Below, in pieces: positions 37,066 to 46,527 of a stretch of DNA of 64,000 bases. Source of the stretch: an uncultured Butyrivibrio sp. (GTDB lineage Bacteria; Bacillota; Clostridia; Lachnospirales; Lachnospiraceae). The translations under genes and the position numbers were made by a program. The stretch lies in NCBI RefSeq assembly GCF_947169445.1, contig NZ_CAMVPU010000005.1, positions 62,001-126,000 on the forward strand, read 5' to 3'. Each line of letters opens with the position of its first letter. Position 1 is the stretch's first letter. The notes under the pieces are model-generated. The model was not told where the DNA came from, made no database searches, and worked only from the letters and a program-made list of their open reading frames with translations.

Positions 37066-37502
37066 ATTGCCTTTCCTAAAGCAAACATTTCAACATGGCT
37101 TGCACCATGTGCCAACAATATCTCTTTGCAAGCATATAAAGAATTTCCCGAAGTAGTCACATCATCCATAAGTAAAACTACATCACCTTTAATACTCTCA
37201 CCCTGCAAGGCACCTATTGAATCCAAATGAATGAACCTGCTTCGATTACCTCCTGTAGCCAGCTTATCAATATCCTTCTCACGCACAAGAAAATGTACTC
37301 TATCTTTTCTTCCATTATTAGCAAGTTTCTCAGCCAATTTAGCCATTCCAGTTTCTACATTACCCATCTTGCTAGAAGGCACTATACAAATGGTAACATC
37401 CTTACATATTTCACAATCAATGAGATTATAAAAATATTCTATTGCGTTCTCTTTTCCTTCTTTTAAATCAAGAATTTTCCCACATATAAAAGCAATATTC
37501 AT
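37062..37502 (-). CDS. Phosphoribosyltransferase-like protein (ComFC-like)
   Basis: 146-aa protein with a type I PRTase PRPP loop, VVLLMDDVTTSGNSL, near residue 107 and no zinc ribbon. The N-terminal portion is unlike that of nucleobase salvage enzymes. It overlaps the esterase upstream and the DprA-like gene downstream by ATGA in both cases. It also resembles the PRTase core of ComFC, so the pair echoes dprA/comF of competence. Its actual substrate is unknown. Confidence 0.78.
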   Translation of the reverse strand: MNIAFICGKILDLKEGKENAIEYFYNLIDCEICKDVTICIVPSSKMGNVETGMAKLAEKLANNGRKDRVHFLVREKDIDKLATGGNRSRFIHLDSIGALQGESIKGDVVLLMDDVTTSGNSLYACKEILLAHGASHVEMFALGKAI

Positions 37503-38335
37503 CTATCCCACCACTTCTTAAGCCATGTTGCAGCAAGATCAATCCATGCTTCACAAGATGGCACAACCTCTTTTCCCTCAGGGCCGGACGTAATCTCATT
37601 AGAAAGAGCCAGTCCATGACCGCCTTCGCGAAACATATGTAACTCCGTATTTATTCCGGCTCTGCGAAGACTAAGAGCAAATAGGAGCGAATTTTCTACA
37701 GGTACAGAGCCATCTGTATATGTGGCCCAGATAAAGGTTTCAGGCACATCACTATTTACGGAATTTTCCAGGGACATTTTTTCCTCAAGCTCAGAAAGCC
37801 TTTCTCCCAAAAGATTTTTGAAAGAATCCTTGTGTGCAAACTCCCCTGAAGTAATAACCGGATAGCATAGCATCAAGCCATTTGGACGGAGCAGTTCTTT
37901 ATACTCATCATCTTTTTTGCCTAGGAGCTTTTCTGACAAAAAGTCCTCTTTCCAAAAGCATGCAAGGCTTGCCGCAAGATGTCCGCCCGCAGAACTTCCC
38001 TGCACTATGACAGCATCCTTGTCCACATACCACTCATCAGCATGCTCTCTGATAATAAGAATCGCTCTTCCCAGTTCCAACAGAGAAGTGGGATAATGCG
38101 CCGGATAACAGGAATACCTAAGAACTGCCGCATGAAAGCCCTTCGCCATAAATGCAAGTGCAATCGGCTCTGCCTCACGATCCGATGTATAAGCATACCC
38201 GCCACCTGGGCAAATAAGCACCAAGGGTCTCTTTTTAATCCTAAGTTTCGAGGTAGCCGTCTCCTGAATATATACTGTCAATTTGGCTCCTTCTAAAGAG
38301 CCCTCTTCTTTAATTTCAAATTCCCTGTAAATCAT
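37499..38335 (-). CDS. Alpha/beta hydrolase, acetyl (xylan) esterase-like
   Basis: 278-aa cytosolic esterase. It has ICPGGGYAYTSDRE (oxyanion loop, near 40), nucleophile QGSSAGGHLA near 113, Asp in TYTDGSVPVENS near 205 and His in GGHGLALS near 240. It is clearly related to the C-terminal half of the GH10 fusion protein at 53442-55577 (VVPGGGY, GFSAGAH, DDLVPVENS, GFHGLTI). It likely deacetylates imported xylo-oligosaccharides (inference). It heads the operon with PRTase, DprA-like and sfsA. The ribosome site is weak. Confidence 0.88.
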   Translation of the reverse strand: MIYREFEIKEEGSLEGAKLTVYIQETATSKLRIKKRPLVLICPGGGYAYTSDREAEPIALAFMAKGFHAAVLRYSCYPAHYPTSLLELGRAILIIREHADEWYVDKDAVIVQGSSAGGHLAASLACFWKEDFLSEKLLGKKDDEYKELLRPNGLMLCYPVITSGEFAHKDSFKNLLGERLSELEEKMSLENSVNSDVPETFIWATYTDGSVPVENSLLFALSLRRAGINTELHMFREGGHGLALSNEITSGPEGKEVVPSCEAWIDLAATWLKKWWDR

Positions 38336-38406
38336 TATTTTCGTAGTTTCCTTAATTCCTTTTTCTTTATTGTAAATCAGACAGTAAAAATGCCTGTTAT
38401 TTTAAA

Positions 38407-39045
38407 TCATCTTACAACGATTTCAAAATCATCCTTGCCATGCTTGCAGATAGGACAAATAAAATCATCCGGCAAAACTTCACCCACATACTCATAGCCG
38501 CATACAGTACAGCGCCATATTGTCTCTCCTTTTGGCGTTGTCCCAACAGCCTGAGGCCTTGGTTTGATGTTGTTCTGATAATACTCATAAGTGCAAGAAG
38601 CGGAATCATCCAGAACCCGCATTGCTATAGGCTCACAGATAAAAAGAGTGTGTGATCCAAGATCAACTTCCTCTTTTACCACCAGTGCAAATACTGCGTT
38701 AGTTCCGCTTGTTATGTAGGGAACGCCATCATCTGATGTATTGAAAGTAAATGCAGAAGTATCCGTAAACTTGTCCACGTCGCGTCCCGACTGGAATCCA
38801 AAATGCTTAAACAGTTCAAAGGAAGCTTTCTGGCTTATGACAGAGACGTTGCAGCGCTTACTCTCTTTGATCATGTCATGGGTGTAATTAGCCTTATTTA
38901 CTGCGATTGAAATCCTGTTAGGATCAGACGCAACCTGAATTGCCGTGTTGATGATGCAGCCATTTTTCTTATCTCCCACAACGGCAGTGCAAACAAATAA
39001 ACCATAGGACAACTTGTACATCGCTTTTGTGTTCATCTCTGACAT
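38407..39045 (-). CDS. hrb: Flavin reductase-rubredoxin fusion (high-molecular-weight rubredoxin)
   Basis: 212-aa redox protein. Residues 1-155 form an FMN-binding flavin reductase-like domain (NTAIQVASDPNRISIAVNK). Residues 170-212 form a rubredoxin with four Cys in WRCTVCGYEYVG and FICPICKHG. This matches Hrb of anaerobes, which delivers electrons from NAD(P)H oxidoreductases to flavodiiron proteins that remove O2 or NO. AAAGGAGGT lies 7 bases before the ATG. No partner genes are adjacent. Confidence 0.93.
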   Translation of the reverse strand: MSEMNTKAMYKLSYGLFVCTAVVGDKKNGCIINTAIQVASDPNRISIAVNKANYTHDMIKESKRCNVSVISQKASFELFKHFGFQSGRDVDKFTDTSAFTFNTSDDGVPYITSGTNAVFALVVKEEVDLGSHTLFICEPIAMRVLDDSASCTYEYYQNNIKPRPQAVGTTPKGETIWRCTVCGYEYVGEVLPDDFICPICKHGKDDFEIVVR

Positions 39046-39246
39046 AGGGGACCTCCTTTGGATGAGAATCTTAAGAAAACATTAATCTTTTGTTCGATTG
39101 CTGTTCGATTATTCTTTGTGCTATACTACGCCTTGCGTCAGTTTTCTTGCTGACATCTATTTCTTTATTTCATGGGCTTATCGCCCACAAGTTCCATTTT
39201 ATGGCTTATGAAGAAATTGGTAATAATATAAAAAAGAGGTAATTTA

Positions 39247-40131
39247 ATGAAAGTTAAAACAACTAAATACGGCTATCTTAATGCCACAGGAGCATTAAGA
39301 TACACAATGACTAACGATTATCTGTTTCGTATGGTTTTGCAGCGCGACAAAGATACTCTTATCAATCTCATCTGCGCTCTCCTGCATCTAAAAAGATGTC
39401 AGGTAAAAGAATGTAACATTGCTAATCCCATCGAGCCTGGCATGACCATTGACGGAAAAGAATATCAACTCGATATCGTGGTAGTCCTTAACACCGATGT
39501 TATAGTAAATCTGGAAATGCAGGTCATAAACTATGAAAACTGGCCAATGCGTTCACTTTCTTATCTTTGCAGACGCTTCGATAACATATCTCGTGGAAAA
39601 GACTATCTCACAGCATCTACAGTATATCAGATAGGCTTCCTTGATTTTACTTTATTCGAAGAGCATCCTGAATTCTTCGCAAAATACCAGCTTCGAAATG
39701 CCAGAGACAACTTCCTTTATACTGACAAGTTCAACCTCTTCGTGGTAGAATTAAATAACACAGAAATCGCCACAAAGGAAGATGTCGATAACAATATTGT
39801 CGCTTGGGCTAAACTTTTCAAAGCGAAAACATGGGAGGAAATCAAGATGATTACAAAAGAAAATCCATCAATGAATTCCACTGCTGAAGCTATTTATAAG
39901 TCTACTGCTGATTATGTCATCGCGGAACAATGCCGCATCCGCGAAGATAATATCGCCCATGAGAAAATTCAGGCTGAACAGTTAAAAAACTTAAAGAAAG
40001 AGCTCGCTACAACCAAGGAAGAACGTGATACTGCTACAAAGGAAATTCAAACACTTTCTTCAACCATCTCGGATCAAGCCGCCATTATCGCACAATTGCA
40101 AGCAGAATTAGCCAAGTACAAAAGAAATTGA
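39247..40131 (+). CDS. Rpn/transposase-like PD-(D/E)XK nuclease family protein with coiled-coil tail
   Basis: 294-aa protein of the Rpn (recombination-promoting nuclease/putative transposase) group. It has TMTNDYLFRMVLQRDKDTL at the N-terminus and the nuclease core QLDIVVVLN then VNLEMQV (Asp, Glu-x-Gln) near 75-95. Residues 225-294 are a Lys/Glu/Thr-rich coiled coil (KKELATTKEERDTATKEI). AGAGGT precedes the ATG. No terminal inverted repeats are visible, so it is not flanked like an insertion sequence. The upstream 200-base spacer has a TATACT-like site but no clear feature. Confidence 0.87.
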   Translation: MKVKTTKYGYLNATGALRYTMTNDYLFRMVLQRDKDTLINLICALLHLKRCQVKECNIANPIEPGMTIDGKEYQLDIVVVLNTDVIVNLEMQVINYENWPMRSLSYLCRRFDNISRGKDYLTASTVYQIGFLDFTLFEEHPEFFAKYQLRNARDNFLYTDKFNLFVVELNNTEIATKEDVDNNIVAWAKLFKAKTWEEIKMITKENPSMNSTAEAIYKSTADYVIAEQCRIREDNIAHEKIQAEQLKNLKKELATTKEERDTATKEIQTLSSTISDQAAIIAQLQAELAKYKRN

Positions 40132-40168
40132 GAATCGTACTTTAACGTGTTTCTTATAGAAAATATCT

Positions 40169-40200
40169 AGCGTGGACTTCTTACGGAATTCACGCTCTTT
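40169..40200. terminator. Hairpin between convergent Rpn and flippase genes
   Basis: AGCGTG (40169-40174) pairs with CACGCT (40191-40196), with a short inner stem, and CTCTTTAT follows on the plus strand. It is likely shared by the two convergent genes. Confidence 0.6.
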
Positions 40201-41626
40201 ATAATATCGAATTAAATTTTAGCAATCGCTTAATTCCAAGCATACCTCCCAAAAGTAACATATAAAAAGTTCCACAAATAACAATTTTTACTATTAAAGC
40301 CATAATTGCATTTTCAATTACAGGTTTATAGTTAAAAAAGATAGCAAACATCAAAATTCCCGCAAGTAAGAAAGGAATCGAATTAACAACATTCTTCCCA
40401 ATGTTAGCCTCTTTATATACATAAGCTGCCTGTATAATGCAAACAACAATTTCTGCAGCGAGAGTACCTATTGAAGCGCCGATAGCCGCATAATGAGGAA
40501 TTAACAAGGCGTTTAGTAAAAGGTTCACTCCTGCACCGGAAAAGAGTGAAACAACAAATAAAGCATCTCTCTTTCTTGGAAGTATGAACTGCGTCCTAAT
40601 AACATTCGCAAATGCCAAAAAAATACAGCTTGGAAGTATTATATAAAAAATATAGATACATTTATCAAATCCAATTCCATAAAAAACCGGAACAAATTCC
40701 TTTGCTACAGTCATAATACCCATACACACAGATGAAGATACAAACATGGCAAAAGAAACCGACTTTTCAAACACTACATCCAACTTTCCTTTATCTGCTT
40801 TATTGGAAATCATGTTGGACATTCGAGGTAACATTACCGTTCCCAGCGCAGTTATCAATGCAAGTGGAACATATACTACATTCTCACAGCTATGATAGTA
40901 GCCCAACTCTTCTTCTGTAGCCATAGTACCAAGCATGATCTTGTCCATAGTCTTATAAATACTAACAGCAACAGTAGGCAGAAATAGAATTAAGTTAGGC
41001 TTTATATGTGCAATAACTCCTAAAATGTCAGGTATTATAATACGTATTCTTTTTAGAATAATCGGAATCACTATAATCTGATCAATCAAGAAACCCAGGC
41101 TATAGATTAATGCATATTTCCATACGTCATCATTTTCCTTCACAAATGCAAAGATAGCAAGTGCAGTTAACAACTTAGTTAACGCATCTCTTACGGATGT
41201 AACCTTGAATTCTTCAAGTCCGTACAATGCCCATGTAATATCAATCCCCCCTGATATTACATATAAGGAAAAAATAATAGCGAGTTCTTTCCTAGGAGCA
41301 ACAAAAACAGAATAGCCAAGATATATCACAGTCATTGCTATTCCCATAAAAAACTGAAATGCGTATATTTCTGAAAATATCTTGGATAGCTCAAATGAAT
41401 CATCTTTCACATAAGCAATGGTACGGTTCCCATAGTTATGCAACCCAAGGCGAATAAAAAGATAAAAATAATACGCCACTGAATAAGCAAACGAATACTC
41501 TCCTAGTCCCTCCGCATGAAGTACTCTAGATAAATACGGAAGTGTCACAAGCGGAACTAGAATATTCGTTAATTGGTAGATGGCGTTAAATATAAAATTG
41601 GATTTAATACTATTCTTCTGACTCAT
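40199..41626 (-). CDS. Polysaccharide flippase (Wzx-like)
   Basis: 475-aa membrane protein with about fourteen helices of the MATE-like polysaccharide transporter group (VTLPYLSRVLHAEGLGEYSFAYS at its start, typical of Wzx). It would translocate lipid-linked repeat units made by the neighbouring glycosyltransferases. It is the last gene of the EPS operon. The start at 41626 (MSQKNSIKSN) overlaps the TupA-like stop (TAATG) and has AGGAA upstream. Confidence 0.9.
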   Translation of the reverse strand: MSQKNSIKSNFIFNAIYQLTNILVPLVTLPYLSRVLHAEGLGEYSFAYSVAYYFYLFIRLGLHNYGNRTIAYVKDDSFELSKIFSEIYAFQFFMGIAMTVIYLGYSVFVAPRKELAIIFSLYVISGGIDITWALYGLEEFKVTSVRDALTKLLTALAIFAFVKENDDVWKYALIYSLGFLIDQIIVIPIILKRIRIIIPDILGVIAHIKPNLILFLPTVAVSIYKTMDKIMLGTMATEEELGYYHSCENVVYVPLALITALGTVMLPRMSNMISNKADKGKLDVVFEKSVSFAMFVSSSVCMGIMTVAKEFVPVFYGIGFDKCIYIFYIILPSCIFLAFANVIRTQFILPRKRDALFVVSLFSGAGVNLLLNALLIPHYAAIGASIGTLAAEIVVCIIQAAYVYKEANIGKNVVNSIPFLLAGILMFAIFFNYKPVIENAIMALIVKIVICGTFYMLLLGGMLGIKRLLKFNSIL

Positions 41627-42504
41627 TATATTCCTGAGTAAATATCCCACTGGTCTCCAAGTATTCTGTCAAATTCTTCAGGCTCAAAATCAATATACCC
41701 ACTGTTTGTAGTAAAAGTCATTTCACCAAAATATATTTTCCCATTAATGTTGTATAAATCTACCCTCACATGCGAAAAACCACTTGATAACGTCTCAGCA
41801 ATTTCAACCATTTTCTCATAATTCTTGGGTTTTTCAAGTTGCTCTTTTATTGGCTGATAATCTTTGCGGTAATATGGTAACAACTTATAATCTCTATCAA
41901 AGAAACCTAATTTACCCTTAGAATGATCAAAGGTATAATTCGTCATTGTATAAGAGCAAAACACTTTCCCATTAAAGCAGAAAAACTTATAATCAGGTAA
42001 ATCACTCATTCCCTCTTCAATTATATTCTGTTCAATATAAAGGCGCGGCATAATATCTTTATAATGTAACTCCATAGAATAAAATGCATAATTATGCTTT
42101 AACCACAAAGCTACTTTTTTCTTTACTATACCAACGTCAATTTCATCTTTATTATTTACTACGTAGTTGAATCCACTGCCATGATTAGCTTTAATAACAT
42201 ATTTGTTAGGCAATTCATCAAAGTCTATTTCATCGACTGAGCAAAAAGGATGTCCAATGATTGGAATCAGGTATTCACTACCAATTCTTTCTTCCACCCA
42301 GCTTCGAACAGCTATTTTATCTGATAATTTTCCCAAAAGACTATCTTTCCTGTTCAATTTCCCCCACTGCATTTTTTCAGTGTAAGTCTTTGGGTTATTA
42401 AGATTGCACCACCGATTAACTATTTTAAGATAAGAGTACTCAATATATAATGGATAAAACACTCTAGGCAAATATTTTTTTATGATATAAAACAATTCAT
42501 TCAT
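41626..42504 (-). CDS. TupA-like ATP-grasp protein
   Basis: 292-aa member of the TupA-like ATP-grasp family commonly found in polysaccharide loci. It has NNPKTYTEKMQWGKLNRKD near residue 37, KYVIKANHGSGF near 100, and the C-terminal metal/ATP site FGEMTFTTNSG. These are thought to ligate an amino acid or similar group to a sugar or glycan via acyl phosphate (family inference). GGAAAT precedes the ATG. Confidence 0.85.
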   Translation of the reverse strand: MNELFYIIKKYLPRVFYPLYIEYSYLKIVNRWCNLNNPKTYTEKMQWGKLNRKDSLLGKLSDKIAVRSWVEERIGSEYLIPIIGHPFCSVDEIDFDELPNKYVIKANHGSGFNYVVNNKDEIDVGIVKKKVALWLKHNYAFYSMELHYKDIMPRLYIEQNIIEEGMSDLPDYKFFCFNGKVFCSYTMTNYTFDHSKGKLGFFDRDYKLLPYYRKDYQPIKEQLEKPKNYEKMVEIAETLSSGFSHVRVDLYNINGKIYFGEMTFTTNSGYIDFEPEEFDRILGDQWDIYSGI

Positions 42505-42551
42505 ATGATTTCCAACATTTCTTTATAACTTTGTCACCAGCGTTTAACTCC

Positions 42552-43550
42552 TTAGCTTGATCTAATTTTTTTGAATGCCACAAAGAAAGTCTCTATGATT
42601 TTCTCATTAAAAAAGAACAACGTTCTAAATTTACGAAAAATAACTTTCATAATCTTGTATTGATAACTGCCCATAAGTATATATGAATCGCACTCTATTG
42701 GTACAGTCCGAGCATTCTTAATTCCTCTCTTAGGATTTTCTATAAGTTTTTTTAATTCTGGATTTAATACTCCAGTTTTTTTAAAATTCTTAATCAACCG
42801 AGTTTCATACAATTCATACGGAACACCCTCATTATATTTAGTAGGACCATCCTTTAATCTATGATTAAAATAGTGAATGATTTTGGCATTATTAAAGTAC
42901 TCCAGCCCATAATCTAATTGTACATTCCATATTCCATCCAATTCTTTAATCACTCCACCGCAAAAACAATTTAATCCATTTAGTGATGCTTGATCAGTTC
43001 TAACGCCTTTACTAAGCCCCCTTGCGTATAATGCTTTCCATTTATTAAAAAAATCATGTACTTCCTGCGTATCATTTATATACATAACTCCGCTATTAAA
43101 ATGCTTATCTTCATACCCTGCCGGAAAACCAGTTAATTTTTCATTAAGTGAATAGAACCTTTTGGCTATATTTTTTGAAATAATTTCGTGATGATCCAAT
43201 ACCATGGCTATATCACATTCAATATTTTTCACTTCAGACAAATCACTGCAAATCATAGTATCCGTATCTAAATATAATATCTTTCCACTTATATATTCTC
43301 TTATACCTACTTTCAAGAGCCTTGATCTCTGCATTTTTCCGATATTACTATCAAATATAACTTCACGCACATCAGCAATCTCATAGATTTTCCTTCTATA
43401 TCCTGATTCCAATGTTTTTTTTGTTAAATCATCCGTTAATACAATTACACTAGCTCCTTCATTATGCATAAGTAAAGAACATATGGACAAATAGCATTCT
43501 TCCCAATAGAAGTCTTCCACATCACTAACTAAAACATATACGTAATACAT
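42552..43550 (-). CDS. GT8-like glycosyltransferase
   Basis: 332-aa glycosyltransferase of GT-A fold. The DxD motif is in KILYLDTDTMICSDLSE near residue 95, with downstream HFNSGVMYIN and RTDQASLNG typical of GT8 and related families. It probably adds one sugar to the EPS repeat unit in the cytosol. GGGAGG precedes the start. The C-terminal 60 residues are basic and hydrophobic, consistent with membrane association. Confidence 0.85.
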   Translation of the reverse strand: MYYVYVLVSDVEDFYWEECYLSICSLLMHNEGASVIVLTDDLTKKTLESGYRRKIYEIADVREVIFDSNIGKMQRSRLLKVGIREYISGKILYLDTDTMICSDLSEVKNIECDIAMVLDHHEIISKNIAKRFYSLNEKLTGFPAGYEDKHFNSGVMYINDTQEVHDFFNKWKALYARGLSKGVRTDQASLNGLNCFCGGVIKELDGIWNVQLDYGLEYFNNAKIIHYFNHRLKDGPTKYNEGVPYELYETRLIKNFKKTGVLNPELKKLIENPKRGIKNARTVPIECDSYILMGSYQYKIMKVIFRKFRTLFFFNEKIIETFFVAFKKIRSS

Positions 43551-43571
43551 CCCAATAATCCTCCCGCCATA

Positions 43572-44675
43572 TCACCATATATAGTTTTCAAGAACCGTTA
43601 TATATGGTATTACACCATGACCATCACGTACACCTAAATGCCACATATACAAAAGCGACATAAATGCAATAATTATGCCTATAAATTTATTTTTTTTCAA
43701 AAATGTAGCAATCACGTACGGAATCATTACAATATACCAATACATAAAATACTGCTTTATTCGTTCCATAGCCATTATGCTCATAGCTAAATAGGATATC
43801 GCTAACGTTATAGAATTAATACATGCAAAAACATATCCTAGTCTGTTTTTCTTTAAATCTTCTTCACCACCCAGGAGACAAAGCAATAAACCTATCTGAA
43901 TAATAATACATATGCCCCAATCTCCATAACGCCAAAATGTTACCCCTCGTATTCGGAATAATGAATTTGTAAAATACCTGGCATAAAATGGGAATAACTT
44001 CCCAAATATTTCTAAAAAAAATCGCATAAAAACCACAATAATAACGGCGCCGCATGAAAAAACAGCGACTATATACTTATTAATCATCGGAAATACAGAT
44101 ATAAAAAGAAAAATTGGTAAAAACACAATCGTTGTCGAATGAATAGTTATCGCAGCGAAACAAAACAGCAAAGTAAGTTTAATATCTTTATTATATGCTC
44201 TATCAAATGCCCATAATAGCATAGAAGCAGCCATTGCTTGTCTTGTTTGATTCATTGAAGCAAAAAACAACCCCAACGTCAAAAAGAGTATTACCGACAA
44301 GGTCTTATTTGATGAATATCTAGATATAAAGAAATACAATGCCGAAAAAATAACAAAGGCACAACAGCAATTAAAGAATACAACGTTACTGCCTACCATT
44401 TTTATAATTCTACACCAAGCATAATATAGAATATCTTTTCCATTCGAATAGCGAAACCTTCCAGGGTCATCTGCATGCAAAAAGAATCTGGCATATTTAT
44501 AAGTATCATTTCCTACATTTAAACTTCTAAAGCCTTGTATCACAAACAGGATAATAATTGGAATTAACGCATTTCCCTCATTACCCACCATTAGTACTTT
44601 CTTATCTTTATCATATTTCAGCGTAAATACGCCAGTTAGAAGTAACACCAAAAACAAAGCATTATAAAAGCTCAT
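43572..44675 (-). CDS. EpsG/Wzy-type polysaccharide polymerase
   Basis: 367-aa polytopic membrane protein with the EpsG-family motifs GNDTYKYARFF near residue 55 and ASMNQTRQAMAAS near 140. These proteins polymerise exported repeat units. The start overlaps the preceding glycosyltransferase stop by 4 bases (ATGA) and GAGGCGACA lies upstream, so it is translationally coupled. Confidence 0.87.
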   Translation of the reverse strand: MSFYNALFLVLLLTGVFTLKYDKDKKVLMVGNEGNALIPIIILFVIQGFRSLNVGNDTYKYARFFLHADDPGRFRYSNGKDILYYAWCRIIKMVGSNVVFFNCCCAFVIFSALYFFISRYSSNKTLSVILFLTLGLFFASMNQTRQAMAASMLLWAFDRAYNKDIKLTLLFCFAAITIHSTTIVFLPIFLFISVFPMINKYIVAVFSCGAVIIVVFMRFFLEIFGKLFPFYARYFTNSLFRIRGVTFWRYGDWGICIIIQIGLLLCLLGGEEDLKKNRLGYVFACINSITLAISYLAMSIMAMERIKQYFMYWYIVMIPYVIATFLKKNKFIGIIIAFMSLLYMWHLGVRDGHGVIPYITVLENYIW

Positions 44676-45769
44676 TGTCGCCTCTTATTTGCGATATCAC
44701 AATAGTTTTCGTAGATAGACTGTGCCATTATTTTGTAATCAAAACCTTTTCTTTTTACAATTAAATTATCCGTTTTTCTATCATCCTCACTCAATTGAGA
44801 ACAATTTGCAGTTATAAATGCCGCAATTTCTTCATAAGATTGCTTTAATGAAAACCAAAAAACATGTTCAGTCACCTTCGTTTCATCCGATATTGTATTG
44901 GCCAAAAACAATTTTGCGCCACTGGCCTGAGCCTCAATGCATGACATAGGTAACCCTTCGTACAACGAAGGCATCAAGAGACAATCCACCGCGCATAAAA
45001 TCGTACTTATATCTTGTCGATGTCCCAGGAAAACAACTCTGTTATCTAACTTATATTTTTTTACTAGACCTAGCATTTCTTCCCGATAAACACCATCTCC
45101 CACAACTAGCAAAACAGCGTCAATTTTTTTGCTTATCTCATTAAAAATATTTATTAATCCAATTGGATTCTTTTGCTTTCTAAGGTCTCCCAAATTTGTA
45201 AACACGATTGTTTCATCAGGTATCTTCAATCCTTTTCTTATGCTCACTCTATCCATGGGATTAAATAAATACCTATCTGTATCAATCCCATTTTTTATAA
45301 CTGTACACTTCCTATTACCAAACATCCACTTCCCTGCAATTTCCGAACAGGCCAAATTGCTTTGAGATAAATAACCGACTATCCATCTATTAAACATATG
45401 TATAGGTAACCCCAAAATACCAATTCTAGTCATTGAATTATGTGAATGAATGATTATAGGAATACCATTTTTATATGCTATAATGACGGGAATTATATTA
45501 ATTGCTGAACATTTATTCATATGCACAATATCATAGTTCCCATTTCGCATTATTTCATTTATCTGCTTTGTATATCTTGTAACATCCCTAAGCCCAGTTA
45601 TTTTTATTACCTTTGTACCTATCTTGTTAAAGCTAGGTTCATCACTAGAGCTAGTAAAAGGACAAATCACCTCACACTCCACTTTCCCATAAAGATAACT
45701 ATTCAAATTTAAAAGAAAAGATTCGATGCCTCCAGTTTTTTTATATAATTCAAATTGCAAAACTCTCAT
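44672..45769 (-). CDS. GT4 family glycosyltransferase
   Basis: 365-aa GT-B enzyme. The N-terminal acceptor domain begins LYKKTGGIESF. The nucleotide-sugar domain shows FTNLGDLRKQKNP, VFLGHRQDI and the E-x7-E site in SLYEGLPMSCIEAQASG. It is predicted to extend the EPS repeat unit. GAGG lies 8 bases before the ATG. Confidence 0.92.
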   Translation of the reverse strand: MRVLQFELYKKTGGIESFLLNLNSYLYGKVECEVICPFTSSSDEPSFNKIGTKVIKITGLRDVTRYTKQINEIMRNGNYDIVHMNKCSAINIIPVIIAYKNGIPIIIHSHNSMTRIGILGLPIHMFNRWIVGYLSQSNLACSEIAGKWMFGNRKCTVIKNGIDTDRYLFNPMDRVSIRKGLKIPDETIVFTNLGDLRKQKNPIGLINIFNEISKKIDAVLLVVGDGVYREEMLGLVKKYKLDNRVVFLGHRQDISTILCAVDCLLMPSLYEGLPMSCIEAQASGAKLFLANTISDETKVTEHVFWFSLKQSYEEIAAFITANCSQLSEDDRKTDNLIVKRKGFDYKIMAQSIYENYCDIANKRRQ

Positions 45770-45807
45770 CCAAAAATCCTCGCCTTTATGTTTTCATGAA
45801 GAGATGA

Positions 45808-46527
45808 TTATATAGCCCTATATAAAAAAGAACTTATTCCTTTGGAAAGAGGTATTACAAAATCCCCCCAAGCGTTATCACCAATGTGAACTATATTTCT
45901 CTCATGCCCACCAAAATCATTCAAAACATGATTAAAAAGTTTTCCATTCTTTTTACTTGCATTATATTCACAGGACACATATACTTTTTTAAACTCTGTA
46001 ATACCAGTTTTTTTTAAAATCTCTATAATCGTTTTTTCAGCCAAATACATATCAGACGTAAAAACAATTTCCAAGTCTTGAGTCAATAATCTCTCATATA
46101 TAGTTTTAAACTCAGGGTTGATATACGCCACTTGTTTTTCTACATCAGTTTCGATTTCTATAAGGACGTTTTTTTCATCTTCATTTAGATTATCAATGAA
46201 ATAATAAATATCCTGTAATTTCACCTCTCCTGTTGCTGAAAATCTTCGTGCTTTTTTTTCAGCTACACTTCTTATTTCCCTAAACGTTTGGGACAACCGC
46301 CATTCATTATCTATACAATATTTTTCTTGAACAAGATCAAAAACATCTTCTGGTTTTTCTACAGTTCTTCGAACCGCTGTATCATATATATCAAAAGATA
46401 CAAGTACTTTTTCTGGACCAATTTTCATCTCAGAAAATTTCTTGCCACAAAATAACACTACTATTTTTTTTATAACACTCTTAGCACAAGTTCTTGCACT
46501 CATCCTCAATAATGGCATCTGATTCAT
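45808..46527 (-). CDS. HAD-superfamily hydrolase-like protein
   Basis: HAD-fold protein of about 239 aa. Motif I is VSFDIYDTAVRR, motif II is VFTSDMYLAE, and motif IV is VHIGDNAWGD. The region between motifs I and II is helical (C1 cap). Such proteins occur in polysaccharide loci, often with unclear substrates. The start is uncertain (46548, 46527, 46518 or 46503) because no ribosome site is ideal; every option overlaps the upstream PRTase gene. The overlap ties the two products together. Confidence 0.75.
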   Translation of the reverse strand: MNQMPLLRMSARTCAKSVIKKIVVLFCGKKFSEMKIGPEKVLVSFDIYDTAVRRTVEKPEDVFDLVQEKYCIDNEWRLSQTFREIRSVAEKKARRFSATGEVKLQDIYYFIDNLNEDEKNVLIEIETDVEKQVAYINPEFKTIYERLLTQDLEIVFTSDMYLAEKTIIEILKKTGITEFKKVYVSCEYNASKKNGKLFNHVLNDFGGHERNIVHIGDNAWGDFVIPLSKGISSFLYRAI

